This document shows positions 1 through 8,151 of a DNA stretch of 22,324 nt, one piece after another. The stretch is from the NCBI GenBank assembly GCA_033722295.1, contig JAWVZH010000034.1, positions 1-22,324 on the forward strand, given 5' to 3'. The stretch comes from JAWVZH01 sp033722295 (GTDB lineage: Bacteria > Bacteroidota > Bacteroidia > Chitinophagales > Saprospiraceae). Position 1 is the first letter of the stretch. Each line of letters opens with the position of its first letter. The notes below the pieces were generated by a model that saw only the letters and a program-made list of their open reading frames with translations, did not search any database and had not been told where the DNA came from. Made by a program: the position numbers and the translations under genes.

Positions 1-19
1 ATGCTTCTCCAGAACCGCA

Positions 20-151
20 GTCCGATTCCGGACGGAGTTTAATTTATCCACCGAAGCTCTTTGGCACACGAAGCCTCCGGCAAAGTATGCCCAGCGAAGG
101 TGGACACCCCGAAAATTGTTCTGAAACAGGCATTCCCGTCTCAAATCGGAC
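20..151. repeat. Large nested inverted repeat (REP-like or structured element)
   Basis: About 130 bases fold as one collinear dyad. Pairing segments seen by eye are 20-27 with 144-151 (8 bp, perfect), 31-35 with 136-140, 41-45 with 113-117, 47-52 with 99-104 (TCCACC/GGTGGA), 56-58 with 93-95 and 59-63 with 81-85. All pairs nest in order, and a symmetric GAA/GAA internal loop separates the 47-52 and 56-58 stems. This is far more than chance pairing. It may be a dispersed foldback/REP-type element or the DNA for a structured RNA. The minus strand is also open from about 285 to the window edge, but that frame has no ATG and no recognisable domain. I have an unverified impression that similar sequence recurs in Bacteroidota genomes. 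Confidence 0.55.
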
Positions 152-257
152 GCCAAAGATAGAATAATTCTTTGTTCAGACCAACAACTAATCCATGGAG
201 ATTTTATTCTCTTTTCATCTACAAATCTCGCAGTCCTCGATGTGACAGAATGAGTTA

Positions 258-276
258 CTAAAACCTGTTGTTTTAG
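258..276. repeat. Small perfect hairpin
   Basis: Arms CTAAAAC (258-264) and GTTTTAG (270-276) are perfect complements around a 5-base loop. There is no T-run on either side, so it is a poor intrinsic terminator, although it lies downstream of the leftward gene run that ends at 466. Its role is unknown. Confidence 0.35.
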
Positions 277-465
277 GTGTATTGATCAGGCCTCTCCTTT
301 GCACTAGCACTTGAATAGATCTTTCTAATTCTCGGCTGAGTTTTGATCAACTAGTGGGCGTCTTTGCCTGTACGGTTAACTCGTCAAATAGAGAACTTAA
401 AGGAATATTCAAGCCATAAACTTTGGTATAGCAAACTGCGTTGACCAGTGTTCCCTCAATATGCA

Positions 466-768
466 TTAAAAGACGGAAATTAACAGATATCCGAAAAATG
501 AATACCCGATCAGTGTAGCACCTAGAAACAGATAGCGCCACAGGTTGGGCCAACTGCTCCCTTTTTCTGTAAAGAATACAAAGTGTACGCTGTATATCAT
601 GGCAGCTATAATGATCATAAAGCTTTCAGGCCAAATAAGATGAATGGACGGTTCATTATCTCTTACTACATACTCGATTATCCATCTCAAGAGCCAAACG
701 AAGACAACCGTCATGAGCAGGAAGGCTGACCAGTCCTTTTTCCAATCGTACTTTTTTTTAGTTTCCAT
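466..768 (-). CDS. Small three-helix membrane protein of unknown function
   Basis: I do not recognise the family. From the ATG at 768 the product is 100 residues with a charged start (METKKKYDWKK) followed by three hydrophobic segments at about 14-34, 49-67 and 77-100, so it is almost certainly an inner-membrane protein. A TTG at 819 would extend it, but the added residues look non-native and the ATG is preferred. It lies 69 bases downstream of acs and is probably the last gene of that leftward run. Enterobacteria place a ~100-residue membrane protein (YjcH, DUF485) beside acs, but I see no clear sequence likeness to DUF485, so this is a positional analogy only. Confidence 0.6.
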   Translation of the reverse strand: METKKKYDWKKDWSAFLLMTVVFVWLLRWIIEYVVRDNEPSIHLIWPESFMIIIAAMIYSVHFVFFTEKGSSWPNLWRYLFLGATLIGYSFFGYLLISVF

Positions 769-837
769 AATTAGAAGAGGTTTAATACTCACTGAATACC
801 CCAAATGGCCTGATTGCAAAATCCTTGTGCAAAGTAT

Positions 838-2736
838 TTACTTCGCTCCTTTCTTGATCTCTTCCACAACATCCGGATTCAACAAAGTAGACGTATCACC
901 CAACTTGTCCACGTCTCCGGAAGCTACCTTTCTTAAAATCCGCCGCATGATCTTGCCGGACCTCGTTTTCGGAAGGCCTGACACTACCTGAACTTTATCG
1001 GGCTTGGCGATCGGGCCGATTTCCTTCTGTACGACTTCGCGTATGCTGTCATATGCATCCTCATCCGCCAGTTTGCCATCAGTGATCACAAAGGCATAAA
1101 TGCCCTGACCCTTGATGTCATGCGGGTAGCCGACAACGGCGGATTCTATTACATTCGGATGCTCATCAATCGCGTCTTCTACTTCAGCCGTTCCCATTCT
1201 GTGGCCGGATACATTGATAACATCATCAACGCGCCCAATCACCCGTATTCTTCCATCCTTATCCCTTCGGGCGCCGTCACCGGTGAAATACATGTTTTTA
1301 AAGGATGAGAAATAGGTCAACCGACAACGCTCATGGTCGCCATAGGTGGTTCTCAATATGGATGGCCATGGGAATTTTATACAGAGTAAACCTTCTACAT
1401 CATTACCCTCAATGACATTGCCTTCGGTGTCTACAAGTACAGGCTGGATGCCGGGAAGAGGGTAGGAGGCATAGGTCGGTTTTGTATCGGTAATGCCGGG
1501 CAGAGGTGTGATCATTATACCTCCGGTTTCTGTCTGCCACCAGGTGTCTACGATCGGTGCACGTCCATTGCCGCCTATCTTTTCATTATACCACTGCCAC
1601 GCCTCTTCATTGATAGGTTCGCCTACCGTGCCAAGCACTTTCAGACTCGAAAGATCATATCTATCCGGCAAGTCATCACCGTGGGCCATCAAGGCGCGTA
1701 TAGCGGTCGGTGCTGTATAGAATTGATTGACCTTGTGCTTTTCGCAGATCTGCCAGAACCTGCCGGCATCAGGATAGGTCGGCACACCTTCAAACATCAT
1801 GGTGGTCGCCCCGGCCAGTAATGGGCCGTAGACGATATAGGAGTGACCTGTGATCCAGCCTATATCCGCTGTACACCAGTATATATCGCCATCCTTATAC
1901 TGAAAGACATTCTTGAATGAAAAGCAGGTATAGACCATATAACCCCCGCATGTATGTACGACGCCCTTTGGTTTGCCCGTCGATCCTGAAGTATAGAGTA
2001 TGAAGAGCAGGTCTTCCGAGTCCATAGGTTCCGGATCGCACTCATGGGATTGAGTGTCTACAATATTATGCCACCACACATCGCAATCGTCACTCCAATC
2101 AATGTCACCACCCGTATTCTTGTGGACGATGACGGTTTCTACGCTGTTGCAACCAATGTCCATAGCATCATCTACAACATCCTTCACCGCAATGGATTTA
2201 TTACCTCGGTTGTTGTGGTCCGAACAAATGATCATTTTAGCCTTGGCATCGTCTACTCTGTCTGCCAGGGCCTGAGCTGAAAAACCCGCAAAGACGACAG
2301 AATGAACTGCTCCTATCCGGGCACATGCCAGTACCGCAATGGCCAGTTCGGGTACCATGGGCATGTAAAAGACGACGCGATCTCCCTTCTTTATTCCCTT
2401 TGCCTTCAGGGCATTGGCACACTTGCATACTTCCGCAAGGAGTTGGGAATAGGTATAGGATCTGACATCACCATCGGGATCATTGGGTTCCCAAAGTATG
2501 GCGACCTGATCTCCTTTTTTATCTATGTGTCTGTCCAGGCAATTCACAGTAATATTGAGCTTGCCGTTCAGGAACCACTTGACATCCGGTGTTTCAAATT
2601 CCCAATCCAAAACCTTGTCAAAAGGTTTTATCCATTCAAAGGTCTCAGCCTGAGATTTCCAGAAGGCTTCGGGATCTTCAACACTTTCTTTATAGGTCTT
2701 CTTGTAGTCTTCTAGAGAAGAGATCTGATAAGTCAT
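838..2736 (-). CDS. acs: Acetyl-CoA synthetase (acetate--CoA ligase, AMP-forming)
   Basis: This cytosolic enzyme activates acetate with ATP through acetyl-AMP to acetyl-CoA. All adenylate-forming core motifs are present. They are the A3 loop YTSGSTGKPKGV (248-259), the A5 motif DTWWQTETGG (397-406), YFTGDGAR (483-490), the hinge and A8 region GRVDDVINVSGHR (501-513), and the C-terminal PKTRSGKIMRR (589-599). K595 in the last motif is the catalytic lysine that protein acetylation silences in this family. Its 632 residues are close to the usual ~650. The ATG at 2736 has an AT-rich leader without a Shine-Dalgarno, as is usual in Bacteroidota. Only 14 bases separate it from the upstream DUF1905 gene, so it is probably co-transcribed with the racemase/deacylase cluster. 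There it could capture acetate released by deacylation (inference). Confidence 0.97.
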   Translation of the reverse strand: MTYQISSLEDYKKTYKESVEDPEAFWKSQAETFEWIKPFDKVLDWEFETPDVKWFLNGKLNITVNCLDRHIDKKGDQVAILWEPNDPDGDVRSYTYSQLLAEVCKCANALKAKGIKKGDRVVFYMPMVPELAIAVLACARIGAVHSVVFAGFSAQALADRVDDAKAKMIICSDHNNRGNKSIAVKDVVDDAMDIGCNSVETVIVHKNTGGDIDWSDDCDVWWHNIVDTQSHECDPEPMDSEDLLFILYTSGSTGKPKGVVHTCGGYMVYTCFSFKNVFQYKDGDIYWCTADIGWITGHSYIVYGPLLAGATTMMFEGVPTYPDAGRFWQICEKHKVNQFYTAPTAIRALMAHGDDLPDRYDLSSLKVLGTVGEPINEEAWQWYNEKIGGNGRAPIVDTWWQTETGGIMITPLPGITDTKPTYASYPLPGIQPVLVDTEGNVIEGNDVEGLLCIKFPWPSILRTTYGDHERCRLTYFSSFKNMYFTGDGARRDKDGRIRVIGRVDDVINVSGHRMGTAEVEDAIDEHPNVIESAVVGYPHDIKGQGIYAFVITDGKLADEDAYDSIREVVQKEIGPIAKPDKVQVVSGLPKTRSGKIMRRILRKVASGDVDKLGDTSTLLNPDVVEEIKKGAK

Positions 2737-2750
2737 ATTATATTTTTATG

Positions 2751-3266
2751 TTATATGTTGTTTTTTAATTTAAACCAATTATTAAGCTCCTTGAAATCAA
2801 GCTTGCCTTTATAATGTTCAAGATATTCAAGGATCTGAACAGCTTTTTTCACCCTTGTTTCAACCCGTTTTGGTTTATCCACCATATAGATGAGGGTGCG
2901 CTGCTTGCCCGGGGTCAGGGCTTCAAAATGTTCATGTCCTTCGGGAAAAAGGCCGAAGGCTTCCTCAAGCTCTTCGGGTAGGGGCATACCGTATTCGCTT
3001 TGATCTTCCTCCATTGTTATTTCGACCTCTGTTCCTAAACTGTACCCTAATTCTTTCATCAGGGACTTATTGACATACAGAAAATACTGTCCGTCACCGC
3101 GCGAAAGCATAGCCCGGTGTATCTTCTTGCCATTATCAAAAGAGTATACGAATCTTTTGACGTTTTTTTCAAGAAAAACCTTTGAAACAGTATCAGGTAT
3201 GTCGAAATACAAGCCCCACACAGCAGAGTCCATTTTTTGGAGTGTCGAACGGAATACCTTTTTCAC
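2751..3266 (-). CDS. DUF1905 / YdeI (OmpD-associated)-like protein
   Basis: This 171-residue protein has the two-part layout of a DUF1905 beta domain (about residues 8-90, with the stretch around YFLYVNKSLMKELG) followed by an OmdA/YdeI-type helical tail (about 105-160: GHEHFEALTPGKQRTLIYMV, then a KPKRVETR-like segment). The tail family has been called bacteriocin-protection or OmpD-associated, but its biochemical role is not established. No signal peptide or membrane segment is visible, so it is likely cytosolic. It sits between a PLP racemase (8 bases upstream) and acs (14 bases downstream), which implies co-transcription but does not reveal a function. Confidence 0.75.
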   Translation of the reverse strand: MKKVFRSTLQKMDSAVWGLYFDIPDTVSKVFLEKNVKRFVYSFDNGKKIHRAMLSRGDGQYFLYVNKSLMKELGYSLGTEVEITMEEDQSEYGMPLPEELEEAFGLFPEGHEHFEALTPGKQRTLIYMVDKPKRVETRVKKAVQILEYLEHYKGKLDFKELNNWFKLKNNI

Positions 3267-3274
3267 GTTGCCCT

Positions 3275-4345
3275 TTAGCCTATTCTCTTTTCAATATAGT
3301 TTGAGTTTAAAATAGCCAACGCACCCATATATTTCAACTTAAAAGGGAGCAAACTGCCGACCTTGTAATCCTTTTTTGATTGCCCCAGGTCGACTATAAG
3401 CATATCAGAACTGGCATTGACGATCTGAATGGCCGGATCGTCAGGGATCAGATAGTCCGGAGAGATGTCCAGAAGACCTATGTCCAGGATCGCCCTGTAA
3501 GACTCTTTGCCATAATCCTCATCCTTGACTTCGAAGACTTCCCCGGCGACATTTTCTCCAAATTCACCAATGGGAACCGTCGGTTTTTTTGTGATCTCAA
3601 TGATCTCTGCGAACAACTCGAAAATATCGCTTTTCATACCTTCTATGGTCTCACCGGTGATAAGATTAGCTCCGAAGAACAAAGTTTCACCTACCCGGAA
3701 GTGATTTACCGCTTTGGGTACCTGCTTCCTGTAAAGAAGAGGCACAGTCACCGAGGTTCCGGCTGTGATCCACGGGATCTTCTTTTTGAAGGTTGTTTCG
3801 ATCAGTTGCTTGTAAAGCGCCAACTGAACGAACTTATCCTGGGATGGCATTACGCCATGCAGGCAATTTAGGTTAGCTCCGATGGCGACGATCTCTATGT
3901 TGGGTAATTCGAAGATCTTTTTATAAAAATCGATCAGGTGCTCGCCCATGATCCCTTCTCTGAGATCACCGAGTTCGATCATGATCGTGATCCTGTGCGT
4001 TTTATTCTGTTTGACCGCTTCGTTACTTAGCAATTCTATGGTCGAACTTTCAGAATTGAAACTGACATCCGCATATTTGACCACAGTAGATATACTGCGT
4101 GCAGGAGGAGGCTTGATGTAGACGGTTTGTACGTCAGGATTGATCTCTTTGATCTTTTGCAAATTACTCAAACGACTGTCGCAAACCTCCTTGACCCCAA
4201 GATCAAGAACCTCCTTCAGATATATCTCGTTGCCACAGAGCAGTTTGGTAACTACCGCCCAATCGATATTGTGTTCCCTGAACAGATCGTCCAGGAACTT
4301 GTAGTTGTGTTTAAGCTTATCCCTGTACAAATTAATGAAAGCCAT
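3275..4345 (-). CDS. Alanine/ornithine racemase family PLP enzyme
   Basis: This 356-residue protein has the fold-type III PLP barrel of the alanine/ornithine racemase group. The expected Schiff-base lysine is K34 in AVVTKLLCGN, replacing the VVKANAYGHG motif of classical Alr. Other family-like segments are IELGDLREGIM (123-133), a phosphate-loop-like TAGTSVT (194-200) and HFRVGETLFFGA (215-226). The closest characterised relative is clostridial ornithine racemase, but the substrate cannot be read from sequence. The gene follows alr by 6 bases. Two different PLP racemases back to back suggests that this one handles a substrate other than alanine (inference). It has no signal peptide and is cytosolic. 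Confidence 0.82.
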   Translation of the reverse strand: MAFINLYRDKLKHNYKFLDDLFREHNIDWAVVTKLLCGNEIYLKEVLDLGVKEVCDSRLSNLQKIKEINPDVQTVYIKPPPARSISTVVKYADVSFNSESSTIELLSNEAVKQNKTHRITIMIELGDLREGIMGEHLIDFYKKIFELPNIEIVAIGANLNCLHGVMPSQDKFVQLALYKQLIETTFKKKIPWITAGTSVTVPLLYRKQVPKAVNHFRVGETLFFGANLITGETIEGMKSDIFELFAEIIEITKKPTVPIGEFGENVAGEVFEVKDEDYGKESYRAILDIGLLDISPDYLIPDDPAIQIVNASSDMLIVDLGQSKKDYKVGSLLPFKLKYMGALAILNSNYIEKRIG

Positions 4346-4351
4346 AATATA

Positions 4352-5503
4352 TTAATCTACAACACTTCTGGGAATATCCCGGGGTAATCGGACCAACATT
4401 TCATAATTGATCTGACGGCTGTACTCGCTGAATGACGCGACCGACACTTCCAGGTCTCCCTGTTTCCCAATCAACGTTACTTCGTCCCCTTTGTTGACAC
4501 TTTCTATTTTACTAATGTCGACGGCAAGCATATTCATATTGACCATTCCGATCACGGCGACCCGTTGGTCATGGATCAAAACCCTTCCCTGGTTGCTTAA
4601 AATGCGACTGAAACCATCACTGTATCCGATGGGAACAATGGCGATCTTCATGTCATCGGAGGCCAGAAATGAGGTGCCGTATCCGACATATTCTCCGGCT
4701 TTAACCGGTTTGATGTGCATGATGCGACTTGTCCAGGAAACCACTCTCCTCAGTGGATAATCCTTTTTCTTCTTCTTATTCAGATATTCTATCATGGTCT
4801 CTGGACTAGGAAAGAATCCGTACTGTAAAATACCGATCCTCACCATATCCATATGTGTCTTGGAATATCTCAAAGCTGCAGCTGAACACGCAGTATGATT
4901 TCGTTCCGGTCTTATGTCTTTCTTTCTGAATTTTTCCACCATCCGGTCGAACTTCTTCTTCTGCTTTACTATGCGATAGTAATTGGCTACATTTTCGGCC
5001 CCCGCATAATGTGTACACATTCCCTTGATCTCCAATGACTCATTATGCTTATTAATAAATTTTGCGTAAGCATCGATGTTCTTATTAAGCAGACCGGTAC
5101 GGTTCATGCCCGTCTCAAGCTCAAGGTGGACCTTGGCTTTGGTATCCAGGGTCTTGGCCAATGACACGGCATTCTTGAGTCGCTCAATATCAAATACATA
5201 GAATTCGACTCCATTCTCTATGGCCCAGGCCAAAGCATCGCCCTCGGCGAAGCCCATGATCATGATGGTTGAGTCGGGAGATGCGCTATCAAGGACTTCC
5301 ACTGCTTCTTCGCAACTGAATACAGAAAAATGATCCACTCCGCATTTTTCAGCCAATGGCACAAAATGATTCACCCCATGACCATAAGCATTACCCTTCA
5401 CTACAGAAGAATACTTCACCTTCGGTCCGATGATCTCCCTGATAAAGGCAAGGTTGTGTTCAAGTGCCGAGCGACTGATCTGAATGGTAGAAGTAGCCGT
5501 CAT
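4352..5503 (-). CDS. alr: Alanine racemase
   Basis: PLP-dependent interconversion of L- and D-alanine in the cytosol. The N-terminal barrel carries the PLP lysine K36 in VVKGNAYGHG. MVRIGILQYG (R223) is the arginine region that contacts the PLP ring. The C-terminal beta domain supplies the catalytic tyrosine Y275 in EYVGYGTSF, followed by PIGYSDGFSR (291-300). The length, 383 residues, is normal. One oddity is the segment usually written as VCMDQ or similar, which here is VNMNM (321-325), with Asn in place of the usual Asp near the active-site entrance. The start codon overlaps the stop of the upstream M20 gene by 4 bases (ATGA), so translational coupling is likely. Many Bacteroidota carry Alr fused to MurF for cell-wall synthesis. 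A stand-alone copy in a catabolic-looking operon may serve D-alanine use instead (inference). Confidence 0.94.
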   Translation of the reverse strand: MTATSTIQISRSALEHNLAFIREIIGPKVKYSSVVKGNAYGHGVNHFVPLAEKCGVDHFSVFSCEEAVEVLDSASPDSTIMIMGFAEGDALAWAIENGVEFYVFDIERLKNAVSLAKTLDTKAKVHLELETGMNRTGLLNKNIDAYAKFINKHNESLEIKGMCTHYAGAENVANYYRIVKQKKKFDRMVEKFRKKDIRPERNHTACSAAALRYSKTHMDMVRIGILQYGFFPSPETMIEYLNKKKKKDYPLRRVVSWTSRIMHIKPVKAGEYVGYGTSFLASDDMKIAIVPIGYSDGFSRILSNQGRVLIHDQRVAVIGMVNMNMLAVDISKIESVNKGDEVTLIGKQGDLEVSVASFSEYSRQINYEMLVRLPRDIPRSVVD

Positions 5504-6654
5504 TCTTCGAGGAGTTTGGTTGTCGTATGATAGAACAATTCAACTCCGGACTTGATCAACTCATCAGGAAAATCGTAATCCGGATTATGTAGTGCAGGTG
5601 TGTCTTCACCAGAACCCAGTCCGAACATTGCTCCTTTGAATTTCTGTGTAAAAAGTCCAAAATCCTCTCCCCACTTGAAAGGATATTGCCGTTCTTTCAT
5701 CTCATATCCAAACTCCCTGGCCACTGACTCGATCACATCCACGACTTCTGGATTATTACGATTGCTGGCAAATTCCTGGGTCCAGCTTGTCTTATAATCT
5801 ATTTCATAATCACTGCAGATCTCATCTATACCCTTTTCGAGTTGCTCACTGTACTTTGTCATATGCTTTACGTCCCACGTTCGGATCGTAAGGCGGAGAT
5901 CGCCTTTCCCGGCCGAAATACCGTAAGCGATATCCCCGAGTTTGATGTAGATCGGTGTAATGACGCAGAAATCATCGCGGGACATATCGTTATTGGAAAG
6001 GTCGTTGGCCAGCTTTAATATCTTCCATATTGGCCAGGCAGGATTTTTGCCATATTCAGGCTCAGCGGCATGGGAGGTTTTTCCTTTGAATTTTATAATG
6101 ATACTTTTTACCGATGCGCTGAAGACCTCATGCCTTAGAACGACCTTGTGTTTGACATAGCCCGGGAGATTGTGCAAGGCCAGCACATAATCCGGTTGGT
6201 CGAGTCTTGAAAAGGCCTCATCCGAGATGACAGCCTTTGCGCCTTCTCCGTTCTCTTCGGCAGGTTGCCACAAGAAGTATATCTTACCTTTTTTTGGAGG
6301 ATTCTCCACGATGGTCCTGACCAGGCCAAGCAGGATCACCATATGTCCGTCATGTCCACATTTATGGGATTTGTCTTCATATTTGGACCTGTATTCAAAA
6401 TCATTGACTTCGTCTATGGGCAGGGCATCGAGTTCTGCCCTTAGCAGTACGATTGGCCCCTCTTTGCCGGTATCGTATACAGCGATAATGCCGTTACCTC
6501 CGACCCCGCTATGTACTTCGATATCATCTACCTTTTCCAGTTGCTCAAGTATACGTTTCGCGGTTTGCTCTTCTTCTCCGGAGATCTCAGGATGAGCATG
6601 TATCTCCTTTCTCAATGCCTCCAACTCTGAAAGCATCTTTTCATCTATATTCAT
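5500..6654 (-). CDS. M20D-type amidohydrolase / N-acyl-amino acid deacylase
   Basis: Metal-dependent hydrolase of the M20 clan, of the hippurate hydrolase / N-acetyl-diaminopimelate deacetylase type, which releases a free amino acid from an N-acyl amide. Motifs are RAELDALPI (72-80), KCGHDGHM (98-105, with C99, H101 and H104), the general-base region WQPAEENGEGA (129-139, E133/E134), ALHNLPG (159-165, H161) and the late histidine in LHNPDYDFPDE (355-365, H356). A dimerisation domain lies between about 180 and 290. Its 384 residues are typical and no signal peptide is seen, so it acts in the cytosol. Its ATG overlaps the symporter stop by 1 base (TGATG) and its stop overlaps the alr start. A shared pathway is therefore likely: transport, deacylation, then racemisation. 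The acyl group and amino acid are unknown. Confidence 0.87.
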   Translation of the reverse strand: MNIDEKMLSELEALRKEIHAHPEISGEEEQTAKRILEQLEKVDDIEVHSGVGGNGIIAVYDTGKEGPIVLLRAELDALPIDEVNDFEYRSKYEDKSHKCGHDGHMVILLGLVRTIVENPPKKGKIYFLWQPAEENGEGAKAVISDEAFSRLDQPDYVLALHNLPGYVKHKVVLRHEVFSASVKSIIIKFKGKTSHAAEPEYGKNPAWPIWKILKLANDLSNNDMSRDDFCVITPIYIKLGDIAYGISAGKGDLRLTIRTWDVKHMTKYSEQLEKGIDEICSDYEIDYKTSWTQEFASNRNNPEVVDVIESVAREFGYEMKERQYPFKWGEDFGLFTQKFKGAMFGLGSGEDTPALHNPDYDFPDELIKSGVELFYHTTTKLLEE

Positions 6655-8108
6655 CAGGTATTAGTCTTTTGTAAGTTGTCGTCTGAATTTAAAACTCGAC
6701 TCAGAACAACAAAAGTAATTGCTGAAATGCTAATTCCACCAATATTGGCGTCCAGACCCAGGGGCAGGTCGTATTTTGACAGGATAAGAATTGTGGTTGT
6801 CACCCCGCCTAACAGCATGGAGTAGAAGGCAGCTTCTGCATTGCGCCTCCAGTTAAAAATGGCTCCAATAACAGGAATGAAGAGCCCCGATACCATAAAT
6901 GCATAGGAAAGAAGCATGAGTTCCAGTACGTTCTGCATCAGCGTTGCCAGCAGTAGGGCAAGCACACCGATGACGAGAGTTATGATCTGCGATGCTCTGA
7001 GCAAATTGGAGGATTCCCCAATCGGAGGAAAGAACCTGCCAAAGACGTCGGTCTGCAGATTGCCGGAGGCTGCCATAAGACAGCTGTCTGCCGTTGACAT
7101 TATCGCAGAAAAGTATGCTGCGAGCATCAGCCCCATAAATCCTGTCGGCAGGATCGTACGGAGTAGCATGGGTAACCCCATTTCCTCATCCATGTCAGCA
7201 GCGGAAAGATATCCGGCGTATTCAAACATGCCCTGTTCGGCGGCAACTCTGGCAAAAAGTCCGAGCAGGACACCCATAAAGGCCATTACCGGATACTCGA
7301 ACAAACCGGCAATGTACCAGGCTCTTTGTGCTGTTTTGGCATCCTTGCAGGCATAGATCCTTTGATAGAGGGTCATACCCACAAACCAGATAGGTACTAT
7401 TGTTACGAGCCAGTTGACAAAGGTTACCCAGCTGATATTGGAAAGGCTGAGCAAAGAAGGGTCAACGTGCGTTTTAATGGCATCCATGCCTCCGATGCCC
7501 ACGTAGGCCACTGGAATTCCCACAAAGATCAATCCCACCATGAGAATGATCCACTGTACTGTATCAGTATAGATCACAGCCTTCAGGCCACCTATAACGG
7601 TATATCCCACGGCAATAATGCCCATTATCAGAAGGGCGGTATTCAGATCGAGATCTATGAAAGTCGCAGATGCCAATTTGGCGCCAGCCAGTAACTGTGA
7701 ACTGGTAAATCCGATGTAGCCGATGGCCGAAATGATGCCGGCCAGCAATGCGACCTTACCACTGTAATAGACATTAAAGATCTGTGGAAATGTCAGCAGC
7801 CGGAGCTTCGATGAAAAACTGGTGATCCTTGGTATGAGGAATACGGCGGCCAGCCAGGCACCGAGAAGACCGGTGAATAGCATCCAGGATCCGGCGATAC
7901 CCATGATGAATCCCAATCCACCAAGTCCAATCGAAAAACCACCACCAACGTCCGTTGCAACCACTGATAAACCGATATGGAGACTGCCCATCTGGCGGCC
8001 ACCGACATAATAGTCATCAGTACTTTTGTTGCGACGAAAGAAGTAGTACCCCACACCGATCATGGCGATGAAGTAGACGGCAAAAATTCCGTAGTCGATA
8101 TAGGTCAA
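6654..8108 (-). CDS. Sodium:solute symporter (SSS family)
   Basis: This 484-residue, highly hydrophobic inner-membrane protein probably has about 13 helices. It opens with a first helix at about 6-24, then the family's YYVGGRQM segment (33-40) and ATDVGGGFSIGLGG (51-64) in the broken first core helix. The strongest signature is FSAIMSTADSCLMAASG, in the helix that supplies the Ser/Thr ligands of the Na2 site in SSS and LeuT-fold carriers. Substrates in this family include proline, sugars, acetate, pantothenate and sialic acid, and sequence alone does not choose among them. The tight link to a deacylase and two racemases suggests an amino acid, an N-acyl amino acid or a small peptide (inference). 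Acetate is also conceivable, since acs is in the same run. Confidence 0.92.
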   Translation of the reverse strand: MTYIDYGIFAVYFIAMIGVGYYFFRRNKSTDDYYVGGRQMGSLHIGLSVVATDVGGGFSIGLGGLGFIMGIAGSWMLFTGLLGAWLAAVFLIPRITSFSSKLRLLTFPQIFNVYYSGKVALLAGIISAIGYIGFTSSQLLAGAKLASATFIDLDLNTALLIMGIIAVGYTVIGGLKAVIYTDTVQWIILMVGLIFVGIPVAYVGIGGMDAIKTHVDPSLLSLSNISWVTFVNWLVTIVPIWFVGMTLYQRIYACKDAKTAQRAWYIAGLFEYPVMAFMGVLLGLFARVAAEQGMFEYAGYLSAADMDEEMGLPMLLRTILPTGFMGLMLAAYFSAIMSTADSCLMAASGNLQTDVFGRFFPPIGESSNLLRASQIITLVIGVLALLLATLMQNVLELMLLSYAFMVSGLFIPVIGAIFNWRRNAEAAFYSMLLGGVTTTILILSKYDLPLGLDANIGGISISAITFVVLSRVLNSDDNLQKTNT

Positions 8109-8151
8109 ATCACTCTAGTTTATCAAGTGCCTGTTTGGTGAGGGAAGGAGG

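Larger units (their letters stand above)
1..465. other. Gene-poor left flank
   Basis: I find no gene I can support here. A 68-codon leftward open frame reaching into this stretch (553 to 347) overlaps the small membrane protein gene and resembles no family I know. The stretch contains the large nested dyad at 20-151 and the small hairpin at 258-276. The rest, 286-465, shows no obvious promoter, terminator or RNA gene. Confidence 0.5.

Noticed and set aside
1..285. Minus-strand open frame of about 95 codons running off the left edge
   Set aside because: It has no ATG, coincides with the nested inverted repeat, and shows no domain; probably open by chance, though the C-terminal part outside the window could change this.
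347..553. 68-codon leftward frame in the left flank
   Set aside because: It overlaps the better supported membrane protein gene, has no recognisable domain or leader, and reads as random sequence.
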